NCBI GenBank assembly: GCA_902591645.1
Contig: CACJBM010000015.1
Coordinates: forward strand, 1 to 31,128
Direction: 5' to 3'
Source: an uncultured Verrucomicrobiota bacterium
GTDB lineage: Bacteria > Verrucomicrobiota > Verrucomicrobiae > Verrucomicrobiales > DEV007
Length of the DNA: 31,128 nt
Shown here: positions 1 to 7,553 of the stretch, in pieces
How the letters are laid out: every line of letters begins with the position of its first letter
Numbering within the stretch: the first letter of the stretch is position 1
Notes under the pieces: model-generated
The model's input: the letters and a program-made list of their open reading frames with translations, nothing else
Databases searched by the model: none
Told to the model about the DNA's origin: nothing
Position numbers and translations under genes: made by a program

Positions 1-698
1 CGGTTCTATTACTTCCTTTCTGTTTAGTTGCCACACAGAGTTTCCTCAGCGCTTTTAGTCAGACCTCCGCAAGCACGATGGTCATTGGTTCTGCTGCGCT
101 GTGGTTCTTTTTTATTGGTATATTACTTTGGCTAATCGCATTCTTTGGATTGCCTAGACCTCTTTTCATCTATGTATTAGGCCATGAACTGACACACGCT
201 TTCTTTGTTCTTATCTGTGGAGGTAAGATTAGTGAATTTAAAGTGCGCTCTGCTGGTGGCCACATCGTCACCAATAAAAATAATGTTATGATCTCCCTCT
301 CGCCCTACTTCATCCCATTTTACTCAGTGATAGTGGTTGGAATCTTTGGAGTGGCCGGAATGTTTGTTAATTTATCAGATTACCACCCGAACAGTATCTT
401 GTGGGGACAATTAGGGTTCAGTTGGTCTTGGGTCTTTTATATCGCGATAGGTGTAACGTGGTGCTTCCATCTTACCTTCACCGGATGGATGATCACAAAA
501 AATCAACCAGACCTGAAACAGAACGGGACATTCTTCTCACTAGTATTCATTTATTTAATTAACCTGAGTATCCTTTGTGGATTCTTGATCATTATTTCAG
601 ATGAAGTGAGCCTAATAGGTTTCATTCAATCCGTCTTCGATAATGCAACCAAACTATTTAATTCCTCTGCTCAGACCTGGAAATCTATAATAAAATAG
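1..698 (+). CDS. Membrane metalloprotease-like protein (M50-like), 5' end outside window
   Basis: Multi-membrane-span protein with a GHELTHAFF motif (HExxH, the zinc-binding signature of membrane metallopeptidases such as M50). Counting from the ATG at 78, His36, Glu37 and His40 form the motif, followed by a GG-containing loop, an LSPYF stretch and four or so hydrophobic segments. The first ATG in the window is at 78, but the frame is open from base 3 onward and upstream codons read as another hydrophobic stretch (LLLPFCLVA), so the gene very likely begins left of the window and 78 is an internal methionine. I see no clear second zinc-ligand motif (NxxPxxxLD) of classical site-2 proteases, so catalysis is plausible rather than shown. 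It ends 5 bases before the convergent gene at 704. Function beyond a membrane peptidase fold is unknown. Confidence 0.6.
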   Translation, partial: VLLLPFCLVATQSFLSAFSQTSASTMVIGSAALWFFFIGILLWLIAFFGLPRPLFIYVLGHELTHAFFVLICGGKISEFKVRSAGGHIVTNKNNVMISLSPYFIPFYSVIVVGIFGVAGMFVNLSDYHPNSILWGQLGFSWSWVFYIAIGVTWCFHLTFTGWMITKNQPDLKQNGTFFSLVFIYLINLSILCGFLIIISDEVSLIGFIQSVFDNATKLFNSSAQTWKSIIK

Positions 699-703
699 AT
701 TAG

Positions 704-1426
704 TCAGCTCTTAGATTGAGACCGTCTCAAAAAGGGCATAGCAAGAACAAAGAACAGGACCAGAGCCAATCCTGCCATTTCAATGATGTAATATGGCCAT
801 GGATGAAGAATATCCATCAATGAATCTTCCGCCTTCTCGCGGAAAAATCCATAATTTGCACCCGTAATGAAATCAAAAAAGCCAACTATAACCACATAAC
901 ATATTCCACAAAACCAAACACGCATCACTGAGCCTTTGCGAGGTTTCCAGCGAAAGGCCAAGGGCAAATACAAAGCCGCAATAACTACAGTAGAATGTAA
1001 TTGGAAAAATGAAAAATAAGAGATACTTGGAAAGTCATAACAGGTAGAGGGCGTGAAAAGTGCCTGCAGAGTCCCTGCCAATCCAAAAAAATAGGTAATC
1101 TCAGCACATAATCGATTCTTCAGAATCAAAGCAAAGAAACCGGCAATCGCCGCCACATCACACAATTGCAGTGGAAAAATGACATCCTTATTTATCTCAA
1201 TACCATCAATGCCTCTACCGATAATCTTCACCGGATAGGCAGTGATGAGAAGGAAAGCAATAGTAATCGCAATTGTTGCTGAAATTTGGGAAGCAGGACA
1301 CTGCCGAGAAACGTAAATTGCAAAGAATCCTATAAGGAAAGTGACTCCAAGAGCACACAGATGCGAGGTTCCAAAATGCTGTATTAATTGTGGCGTCTCA
1401 CTAGCCAATATCAATTCAGGGTCCAT
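704..1426 (-). CDS. TIGR02206/TMEM164-type integral membrane protein
   Basis: A 240-residue protein with about seven hydrophobic segments. It shows hallmarks I recognise from the TIGR02206 (YwaF-like) membrane family: an N-terminal HFGTSHL motif, LPLQLCDVA in the middle, a FGLAGTLQALFTP segment, SYFSFFQLHS, and a C-terminal GANYGFFREK followed by a proline- and tryptophan-containing loop (HPWPYY). Length matches the family. The biochemical role of the bacterial members is not established. It lies 35 bases downstream of the TPR-redoxin gene on the same strand and could be co-transcribed with it, although a short hairpin sits between them. Its 3' end nearly touches the convergent protease-like gene. 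Confidence 0.75.
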   Translation of the reverse strand: MDPELILASETPQLIQHFGTSHLCALGVTFLIGFFAIYVSRQCPASQISATIAITIAFLLITAYPVKIIGRGIDGIEINKDVIFPLQLCDVAAIAGFFALILKNRLCAEITYFFGLAGTLQALFTPSTCYDFPSISYFSFFQLHSTVVIAALYLPLAFRWKPRKGSVMRVWFCGICYVVIVGFFDFITGANYGFFREKAEDSLMDILHPWPYYIIEMAGLALVLFFVLAMPFLRRSQSKS

Positions 1427-1446
1427 ATATCATAAGCATGGAACAA

Positions 1447-1460
1447 ATGGATAAATCCAT
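1447..1460 (-). terminator. Possible weak terminator after the TPR-redoxin gene
   Basis: ATGGAT and ATCCAT face each other across two bases, giving a 5-bp stem with a 4-base loop if the innermost pair is open. On the minus strand a short T-rich run (TTTGTT) follows. It lies between two same-strand genes, so it might attenuate rather than end transcription. The stem is weak. Confidence 0.3.
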
Positions 1461-1461
1461 A

Positions 1462-3738
1462 TCACATTGACAAAAGCCGCTTCGATTCTCCCAATAAAAA
1501 TGGGATGTCCTGAAATGGCTCAGGCCCAACATCCATCCACCTCATACGGCCTTTCCCATCAATCAGAAAGACACCATGCAAGGGCATGCCTTCAAAATCA
1601 TCATATGCCCTGTAATCTTTAAATGATCCTGATTCCAAATCTGAAAACAAAGGAAAAGGAAATCTCTTCTCATCGGATGCACAAAGATCATGAGCTTTTG
1701 CTAGTTCGGCCAATGGCTCTGGGCCAATGGCTACTAATTCAATGCCTGCGCTTTCAAAATCGGACGCAACTGGAGCAAAATTATTTAATTGCTCAACACA
1801 GTGTTCGCAATTGTGGCCTAAATAGAAAATCAAGATGACTGGTTTCCCTGAAAAACTTTTCAGTGAAATACGTGAACCGTCCTCTCCTAACAAATCAAAA
1901 TCAGGTGCCTTTGGAGGTTCATAAACTAGCGGACCAAGGTGATTCAGGTCTTGTGGTTTATTTGAACCAAAGTCTTCGCCTCTCCACGGTTCTTTTACTC
2001 TCCAATCATCCGACTTTCCTAACCGCTGGGCAACTGGTACGAGACGAGAGAATGGAACCGCATCGAGCTGAACATGAGCTGAAATTTTCTCTAGCCTTGA
2101 AAATTCTTTAGCAGCCGCTGACTGGTCACCAGTCTTCTCTAAAACATGAATACGCACCGCAAGAGGAACAGTACGATTTTGATTCTCATTGACTGATTGC
2201 TCGGATAGCTCCTTGGCCTTATTAGGGTCACCATATTTTAGGTGCAACAATGCTAGAGAACTTTTCTTACGTTTAATTTTTTTTGCACGCTCTTCATTGA
2301 GTTTTTGTCCATCGAGAAGCTCAAGACAAACATTAATCTCATCAATCGCTGGTCTCAGATATTTTAATTTATCATCTGACCCCTTCCCTGCTTCCTTGAC
2401 CATCTTGTCAGTCTCTTCCTTATTCTTCTTTTCCTTCTCAGCTTTTTGTCTAGCTTCGTCTTTCTTCTTCTTTTTAAGTTCCTCTGCCTTATTGATTCTT
2501 TCCTTAATTTGATTGGATACACCAATGAGTGAATCCTTATCACCGAGTTCAAAATGAGCACGAGACATTAGGAGAAGCCGGTCCAATTGAAGCCTATCTT
2601 TTTGAGTAGGTTCGAGATAATGAGTTTTACTCAACTGCAAAATTTCATTCCACTTTTCAAATCGTTCCAAGGTCTCTGCGAGACGCTTCCTTCCAAATGA
2701 AACTGAACAATAACCTTTACCAAAATGATTCAATCGTGGGTGTTGAGGATTATCAATAAGGCCCTTGGACATGATGACTGCATCATTGGCCCTCCCAACG
2801 TGGTTCCAGTTGCGAACTAACCATTCATTGTTATGCGCATAATTATGAATAGTGTCAGGTAGGACTTGGAAATGAGATTGCTTTGCATGATCGATCCTCG
2901 CTGAAGCTTCCTGATGATAGGCCGATTCAGAATACCTCTTCAATTTATCGTAGATGTGTCCCGGCATGTGCCACATATGAGCAATGGCAGGCGCTGTGTT
3001 ATGGAGAACGGCGGCTGAGCTCAGAGCACGTTTGGGTTTTTTCCCGTCCCAGAGATGGATTCTAAAATGGTGAGCAGGGTGAAGAGGATTTTTCTGAAAA
3101 ACTTGCTGCATCAAAGCATCGACCGATTCTCGACTCCCGATCGGAATACCTTGACGACTAAATTGCCAAAGGCGAACGGCAAGAATGGCCTTGGCCTCAA
3201 TGTCCTCAGGAAATTCATGAATGATATTCTCAATATCCTCTATCAATTTTTGTCTTCTCTTCTTAATGTCTTTCGGCTCGTCAGCCAAAAATGCCTCTTG
3301 AGCATTAATGTAAAGCAGCTCTCGTTCTGAAATTTTATCTTTCCGTTCAACTGCCTTGGTCATGAAACCTTTTGCCCTCTTTGAATTCTCCCAATTAGCC
3401 ATAGCCATTCCCCAGTAAGCCATAGCACATTCCGGATCTTCGGCAGCGATCTGCCTGAATGTTCGCTCTGCCTCGTAAAACCAGAACCCATGAAGCTGCC
3501 CTATGCCTTGATCAAACATTTGCTGACCTCGTGACCATTTTGTAGTTATCGGAAAGTGCACATCACCGGTCCCATCCACTTTCACTGCGCTCTGCCTTGG
3601 CCCCTCATTAAATGATTCCCCTGAATGGGAGTGACCAGGAGCCGGAGCCGATCCTTCTTTCTTGTCCTCTGCATACGCGCTAAATGCAACGCAAATGAAA
3701 ATAGGCAAAGATAAAAAGCATGATTTTGCAATAAGCAT
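1462..3738 (-). CDS. Secreted TPR-repeat protein with C-terminal redoxin (peroxiredoxin-like) domain
   Basis: A 758-residue exported protein. Residues 1-23 form a signal peptide ending FSAYA before EDKK. A His-containing linker (GHSHSG) follows, then helical TPR-like repeats across roughly residues 65-370 (for example FYEAERTFRQIAAEDPECAMAYWG). Next comes a lysine/glutamate-rich coiled-coil stretch around residues 410-455 and further TPR-like helices to about 580. Residues about 610-758 form an AhpC/TSA or thioredoxin-like domain: APDFDLLGEDG, then GKPVILIFYLGHNCEHC with a CxxC pair near residues 644 and 647, then a GIELVAIGPE strand. A periplasmic thiol-redox or peroxide-related role coupled to a protein-binding scaffold is inferred. 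No substrate can be named. It ends 35 bases before the membrane protein gene at 1426. Confidence 0.75.
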   Translation of the reverse strand: MLIAKSCFLSLPIFICVAFSAYAEDKKEGSAPAPGHSHSGESFNEGPRQSAVKVDGTGDVHFPITTKWSRGQQMFDQGIGQLHGFWFYEAERTFRQIAAEDPECAMAYWGMAMANWENSKRAKGFMTKAVERKDKISERELLYINAQEAFLADEPKDIKKRRQKLIEDIENIIHEFPEDIEAKAILAVRLWQFSRQGIPIGSRESVDALMQQVFQKNPLHPAHHFRIHLWDGKKPKRALSSAAVLHNTAPAIAHMWHMPGHIYDKLKRYSESAYHQEASARIDHAKQSHFQVLPDTIHNYAHNNEWLVRNWNHVGRANDAVIMSKGLIDNPQHPRLNHFGKGYCSVSFGRKRLAETLERFEKWNEILQLSKTHYLEPTQKDRLQLDRLLLMSRAHFELGDKDSLIGVSNQIKERINKAEELKKKKKDEARQKAEKEKKNKEETDKMVKEAGKGSDDKLKYLRPAIDEINVCLELLDGQKLNEERAKKIKRKKSSLALLHLKYGDPNKAKELSEQSVNENQNRTVPLAVRIHVLEKTGDQSAAAKEFSRLEKISAHVQLDAVPFSRLVPVAQRLGKSDDWRVKEPWRGEDFGSNKPQDLNHLGPLVYEPPKAPDFDLLGEDGSRISLKSFSGKPVILIFYLGHNCEHCVEQLNNFAPVASDFESAGIELVAIGPEPLAELAKAHDLCASDEKRFPFPLFSDLESGSFKDYRAYDDFEGMPLHGVFLIDGKGRMRWMDVGPEPFQDIPFLLGESKRLLSM

Positions 3739-3821
3739 AAGATTATTGTGGCAAGTAATCGCCAGATATGCAACTCACCTAATAGTGTCTCTGAAAAATC
3801 TCTCCAGAAACTAACAATAAT

Positions 3822-5117
3822 TTAAGATATCATGCCCGCAGCTACTGTTTCGTTAGTCTGCTCATCTATTAATACGAAACTACCAGTGGTCCGATTATTA
3901 TTATATGAATCATAAAAAATCGGTGACGAAGTTCTAATGCAGGCTCTACCTATCTCATTGAGACCAAATTCCTTATCATCTTCAATCTTTCTAAGAGTAT
4001 TAATATTAACCTTGTATTGAAGGTCAGTCACCATCGCCTTGACCTCTTTTGATGTGTGACGAAGTAAATACTTGCCTCTAACCATCATTTTCTTATCGGA
4101 GAACCAACACAGCATGGCCTCGATATCCTGCCCCTTTTCCGGAGGATTATTACTTTTAACAATCATGTCCCCCCGACTAATATCTATTTCATCTTCTAGA
4201 AGAATGCTGCAAGAAACTGGAGCGAAAGCTTCCGATATTTCTCCATCCGCTGTATAAATAGAATCTATTTTCGATGTGAACCCAGAAGGTAAAACCTGAA
4301 CTTCATCTCCGGGTTTAAAAACTCCTCCAGCAACTCTTCCCGCATAACCTCGGAAATCATGATGTTCATCTGAGTGAGGACGAATGACCCACTGAACTGG
4401 GAACCGGGCTGTAACATGATTATGATCCGAACCTATATAAACCGTCTCCAGCTGATACAATAAGGTTGGACCAGAATACCAATCAATATTTTCCGATTTA
4501 TCAACCACGTTGTCGCCATGCAACGCACTAATCGGGATGAACGTCACATCAATTAAATTATCCAATCTTGAGGAAAAGCTTTTAAACTCCTCAACAATCC
4601 CCTCATAAGCCTCTTCACTAAAATCGACCAAATCCATCTTATTGATAGCCACTATCACATGCTGTATTCTTAAAAGATTAGCTATGAATGCATGCCTACA
4701 AGTCTGTTCAACGATTCCTTTCCTCGCATCCACAAGAATAATAGCAAGGTTCGCGGTTGAGGCCCCAGTGACCATGTTCCTAGTATATTGAATGTGTCCT
4801 GGCGTATCAGCGATGATAAACTTCCGTTTAGGTGTAGCAAAGTATCGATAAGCTACATCTATTGTAATTCCCTGCTCACGTTCGGCCTTAAGGCCATCTG
4901 TCAGAAGAGCAAGATTAACATTATCATCTCCTCGACGCTTCGACGATGCCTCAACTGCCTTGATCTGATCTTCGAAAATATTTTTCGAATCATATAAGAG
5001 CCTCCCTATGAGGGTCGACTTACCATCATCCACAGAACCGGCAGTCGTAAATCTCAAAAGATCCATATCTAAATAATTGTCTTTGTGAGATAAATCCTTT
5101 TCCATATTCATAAGCAA
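3822..5117 (-). CDS. cysN: Sulfate adenylyltransferase subunit 1 (GTPase), CysN
   Basis: The GTPase subunit of ATP sulfurylase: GTP hydrolysis drives formation of adenosine 5'-phosphosulfate (APS) from sulfate and ATP by CysD. It has an elongation-factor-like G domain: P-loop GSVDDGKS at residues 27-34, the switch region EREQGITID near 79-87, DTPGH at 104-108 and NKMD at 159-162. Beta-barrel domains follow, with an RPHSDEHHDFRGYAGR stretch. At 431 residues it is a stand-alone CysN with no C-terminal APS kinase (CysC) fusion. Methionines at positions 1, 3 and 5 leave the start uncertain by a few codons. It is the last gene of the cysH-cysD-cysN cluster, 45 bases after cysD. Confidence 0.95.
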   Translation of the reverse strand: MLMNMEKDLSHKDNYLDMDLLRFTTAGSVDDGKSTLIGRLLYDSKNIFEDQIKAVEASSKRRGDDNVNLALLTDGLKAEREQGITIDVAYRYFATPKRKFIIADTPGHIQYTRNMVTGASTANLAIILVDARKGIVEQTCRHAFIANLLRIQHVIVAINKMDLVDFSEEAYEGIVEEFKSFSSRLDNLIDVTFIPISALHGDNVVDKSENIDWYSGPTLLYQLETVYIGSDHNHVTARFPVQWVIRPHSDEHHDFRGYAGRVAGGVFKPGDEVQVLPSGFTSKIDSIYTADGEISEAFAPVSCSILLEDEIDISRGDMIVKSNNPPEKGQDIEAMLCWFSDKKMMVRGKYLLRHTSKEVKAMVTDLQYKVNINTLRKIEDDKEFGLNEIGRACIRTSSPIFYDSYNNNRTTGSFVLIDEQTNETVAAGMIS

Positions 5118-5162
5118 ACAGTAATTCGTCTCTGTTCAAATTCCTTTAACCATTGGCGAAAT

Positions 5163-6071
5163 TTAAAAATAGCCTTCCTTTTTCCGGTCCTCCATTGAGG
5201 TCTCAGTGCGCCTGTCATCCTCCCTCGTTCCCCGTTCTGTCTGATGTGCAGCAGCAACTTCTGCAATGATCTGATCAAGGGTATCTGATTCGGACTCAAT
5301 TGCACCGGTACAAGTCGCATCGCCTATGGTGCGGAACCTAACTTTTCTGGTACTAACATTTTCGTTTTCTTGAACATGAACGTGATCACTGACTGCTATG
5401 AGCGTGCCCGAACGATCGAAAACTTCACGATCATGTGAAAAATACAAGCCGGGAATTTCTATGTTCTCTCGCTTGATATATTGCCAAATATCCATCTCCG
5501 TCCAGTTGGATAATGGAAACACTCTAAAATGCTCGCCGTGATTTTTTCGACCATTAAAAATGTTCCATAATTCTGGCCTCTGATTTTTCGGATCCCATTG
5601 ACCGAACCCATCCCTATGACTGAAGAAACGCTCCTTTGCTCTGGCTTTTTCCTCGTCTCGGCGCCCACCACCTATGGCCGCATCATATTGACCTTCCTCA
5701 AGAGCATCCAGCAAAGTAATTGTCTGCAAAGAATTACGGCTCGCTAAAGGGCCAGTCTCCTCAACGACCCTACCCTTATCAATCGAATCCTGCACTAATG
5801 CAATGACTAGCCTAGCATCTATTTTCGATACGAACTGATCCCTGTATTCAATGGTTTCAGGGAAATTGTGCCCCGTGTCCACGTGAAGCAATGGAAATGG
5901 AAGCCTAGCTGGATGAAATGCCTTAAAAGCCAAGTGCGCCATCACGATAGAGTCCTTGCCTCCTGAAAATAGCATCACAGGATTATCAAACTGCGCAGCC
6001 ACTTCCCGAAGAACAAAAAGTGCTTCACTTTCAAGCTGATCAAGATGGTTTATTCGATAAGAAGACATCAA
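5163..6071 (-). CDS. cysD: Sulfate adenylyltransferase subunit 2, CysD
   Basis: The catalytic subunit of ATP sulfurylase, which adenylylates sulfate together with CysN. This is a PP-loop ATP pyrophosphatase fold: SGGKDS at residues 36-41, HVDTGHNFPET shortly after, the GGRRDEEKARAKER motif, and FPLSNWTEMDIWQYI, all typical of CysD. The 302-residue length matches the family, and the C terminus (MEDRKKEGYF) is the usual CysD end. It sits 27 bases downstream of cysH and 45 upstream of cysN, so co-transcription is expected. Confidence 0.96.
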   Translation of the reverse strand: MMSSYRINHLDQLESEALFVLREVAAQFDNPVMLFSGGKDSIVMAHLAFKAFHPARLPFPLLHVDTGHNFPETIEYRDQFVSKIDARLVIALVQDSIDKGRVVEETGPLASRNSLQTITLLDALEEGQYDAAIGGGRRDEEKARAKERFFSHRDGFGQWDPKNQRPELWNIFNGRKNHGEHFRVFPLSNWTEMDIWQYIKRENIEIPGLYFSHDREVFDRSGTLIAVSDHVHVQENENVSTRKVRFRTIGDATCTGAIESESDTLDQIIAEVAAAHQTERGTREDDRRTETSMEDRKKEGYF

Positions 6072-6098
6072 TAATGAGTAAATGTTCTTAATATAAAA

Positions 6099-6836
6099 TT
6101 AAATCCCCTGCCCAAGAAATGTATGAATCCCACACTCTGTCTTTTCAAAACCTTCCCAACGACCTGCTCGCTCATCCTTATTATCTGTAACTGGTTTCGT
6201 GCATGGCCTACACCCGATCGATCGGTACCCCTGATCATGTAAACTGTTGTAAGGTATGTTGTGCGTTTTTAAATATTCCCAAACACTATCACGACTCCAA
6301 GCCACCATCGGATTAAGTTTGAAAATGTAACTAGAACGCATCTTATCAAATTCATACATTTCAAAAATTCTTGTATTCTTACGATGCTCAGATTGTCCTC
6401 TTCTGAGTCCCGTGATCCATACATCAAGGGTCGACAACTTTGATTGCAGCGGAAGCACCTTGCGCATCTGACAGCAACTGTCTGGCCGGACCTTCCAGAG
6501 CTCAGGACCCATAGTATCGGCCTGCTCTTGGACTGTTTGCTCTGGATCAACGCTAGCTATACTGATTCCCCAAAATTCCTCTAATTCTTGTTTAAGAGCG
6601 AGGGTCTCTGGAAAAAGTAATCCTGTATCTATAGTAAAAATAGGAAATTTGCAGCCCCCCTTCATGGCATGATCAATAATTACGAGACCAGATCCCTGAA
6701 AACTAGTGCCTATAGCAGCTTTTTCGCCAAAATTTTCCCAAATCCACGACAAAACATCATTTAAATCCGCTCGCTCTAAGCGTTCGGATTCTTCAATAAC
6801 ATTAAAATTATGCTTACTTTCTAGCTTAAATGCCAT
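6099..6836 (-). CDS. cysH: APS reductase (Fe-S type CysH)
   Basis: Reduces activated sulfate to sulfite using thioredoxin or a similar donor. The PP-loop region GTSFQGSG and IDTGLLFPET mark the nucleotide site. The catalytic cysteine lies in the C-terminal ECGIHTF motif. A CC pair (residues 121-122 from this start) and a CRPC pair (209 and 212) form the four-cysteine set that binds a [4Fe-4S] cluster, which marks enzymes using APS rather than PAPS. I place the start at the ATG at 6836, giving 245 residues. The longer frame from 6872 would add a hydrophobic 12-residue leader unlike CysH and would begin inside a good promoter match. First gene of the cysHDN operon. Confidence 0.93.
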   Translation of the reverse strand: MAFKLESKHNFNVIEESERLERADLNDVLSWIWENFGEKAAIGTSFQGSGLVIIDHAMKGGCKFPIFTIDTGLLFPETLALKQELEEFWGISIASVDPEQTVQEQADTMGPELWKVRPDSCCQMRKVLPLQSKLSTLDVWITGLRRGQSEHRKNTRIFEMYEFDKMRSSYIFKLNPMVAWSRDSVWEYLKTHNIPYNSLHDQGYRSIGCRPCTKPVTDNKDERAGRWEGFEKTECGIHTFLGQGI

Positions 6837-6858
6837 TAATACGTGAATGAGGAAGAAT

Positions 6859-6886
6859 AGTATACACCCCATTCTATATAGGTAAA
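6859..6886 (-). promoter_or_regulatory. Candidate sigma-70 promoter for cysHDN
   Basis: On the minus strand TTTACC and TATACT are separated by 16 bases. Transcription would start about 15 bases before the ATG at 6836. This also argues against the upstream ATG at 6872, which would lie within the promoter. No experimental support. Confidence 0.4.
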
Positions 6887-6897
6887 GTATAGATTAA

Positions 6898-6926
6898 TTG
6901 AAAGGGCACTTCTGCCACTTTACATT
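6898..6926 (+). promoter_or_regulatory. Candidate sigma-70 promoter for secG
   Basis: TTGAAA and TACATT with a 17-base spacer, about 30 bases upstream of the secG ATG. It is divergent from, and close to, the cysHDN promoter candidate. A second -10-like TATACT lies at 6943-6948. Confidence 0.4.
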
Positions 6927-6956
6927 AATAGACTGAAGCACTATACTCCGCGCCCC

Positions 6957-7514
6957 ATGATTAGTTTCTTTATATGGAGCCTGACAGCTATTTTAGCTAT
7001 TGTCTGTTTGTTAATGGTTCTCATCGTTTTAATGCAAAGACCAAAACAGGAAGGTCTAGGCGCAGCATTTGGTGGCGGGGTCACTGACCAAATGTGGGGA
7101 GCACAAACAACTAACGTACTGCAAAAAGCAACCGTCGCTCTCGCTATTATTTTCTTTGTAATTACTTTGATCCTTGCGGTCCTTGTTGGGAAACAACAAA
7201 AACACAGCGAGACAAAACTGAACCCACAAGCCAACAGTTCAGAATCAAACGGACCAAATAATGTAGCCCAACCAAGCATCATTGACTTAGGGAACCAAGA
7301 AAATAAAGAAGAGCCTGCTCCAAAGCCTGTCGAAGAGAACGATACCCCAGCCGAAGAGCCTGCTCCAAAGCCTGCCGAAGAGAACGAGGCCCCAGCCGAA
7401 GAGCCTGCTCCAAAGCCTGTCGAAGAGAACGAGGCCCCAACCGAAGAGCCTGCTCCAAAGCCTGTCGAAGAGAACGAAGCCCCAGCCGAAGAGCCTGCAA
7501 AGGAATCTCCTTAA
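6957..7514 (+). CDS. secG: Preprotein translocase subunit SecG with repetitive C-terminal tail
   Basis: Membrane subunit of the SecYEG channel that assists protein export. Residues 1-75 match SecG: a first membrane segment, the conserved loop LIVLMQRPKQEGLGAAFGGG, and a second membrane segment (VALAIIFFVITLILAVLVG). Unlike ordinary SecG (about 75-120 residues), this protein continues to 185 residues with a Glu/Pro/Lys/Ala-rich tail containing four 15-residue repeats. The tail should be disordered. Its side of the membrane follows SecG topology (both termini periplasmic is usual) and is inferred. The gene is followed 39 bases later by the lipid A acyltransferase gene and may be co-transcribed with it. 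Confidence 0.92.
   Translation: MISFFIWSLTAILAIVCLLMVLIVLMQRPKQEGLGAAFGGGVTDQMWGAQTTNVLQKATVALAIIFFVITLILAVLVGKQQKHSETKLNPQANSSESNGPNNVAQPSIIDLGNQENKEEPAPKPVEENDTPAEEPAPKPAEENEAPAEEPAPKPVEENEAPTEEPAPKPVEENEAPAEEPAKESP
7308..7499 (+). repeat. 45-bp in-frame tandem repeat in secG
   Basis: Four nearly identical 45-base units (7308-7352, 7353-7397, 7398-7442, 7443-7487) and a partial fifth encode EEPAPKPVEENEAPA-type repeats. The copies differ by only a few substitutions (V/A, DT/EA, A/T), which suggests recent expansion by slippage or unequal recombination while keeping frame. Confidence 0.95.
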
Positions 7515-7553
7515 ACTCCTAAAAGGAAAAATTTCCGCAAGGCTATCCAGATC

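Noticed and set aside
724..740. Perfect inverted repeat TTGAGAC/GTCTCAA near the end of the TIGR02206-type gene
   Set aside because: Only one base lies between the arms, and it falls inside the coding sequence; not a convincing terminator.
2189..2561. Ser/Phe-rich and Lys/Arg-rich frames inside the TPR-redoxin gene
   Set aside because: Alternate readings of the lysine-rich coiled-coil codons.
7308..7499. CRISPR-like regular repeats
   Set aside because: The units are contiguous coding repeats without spacers.
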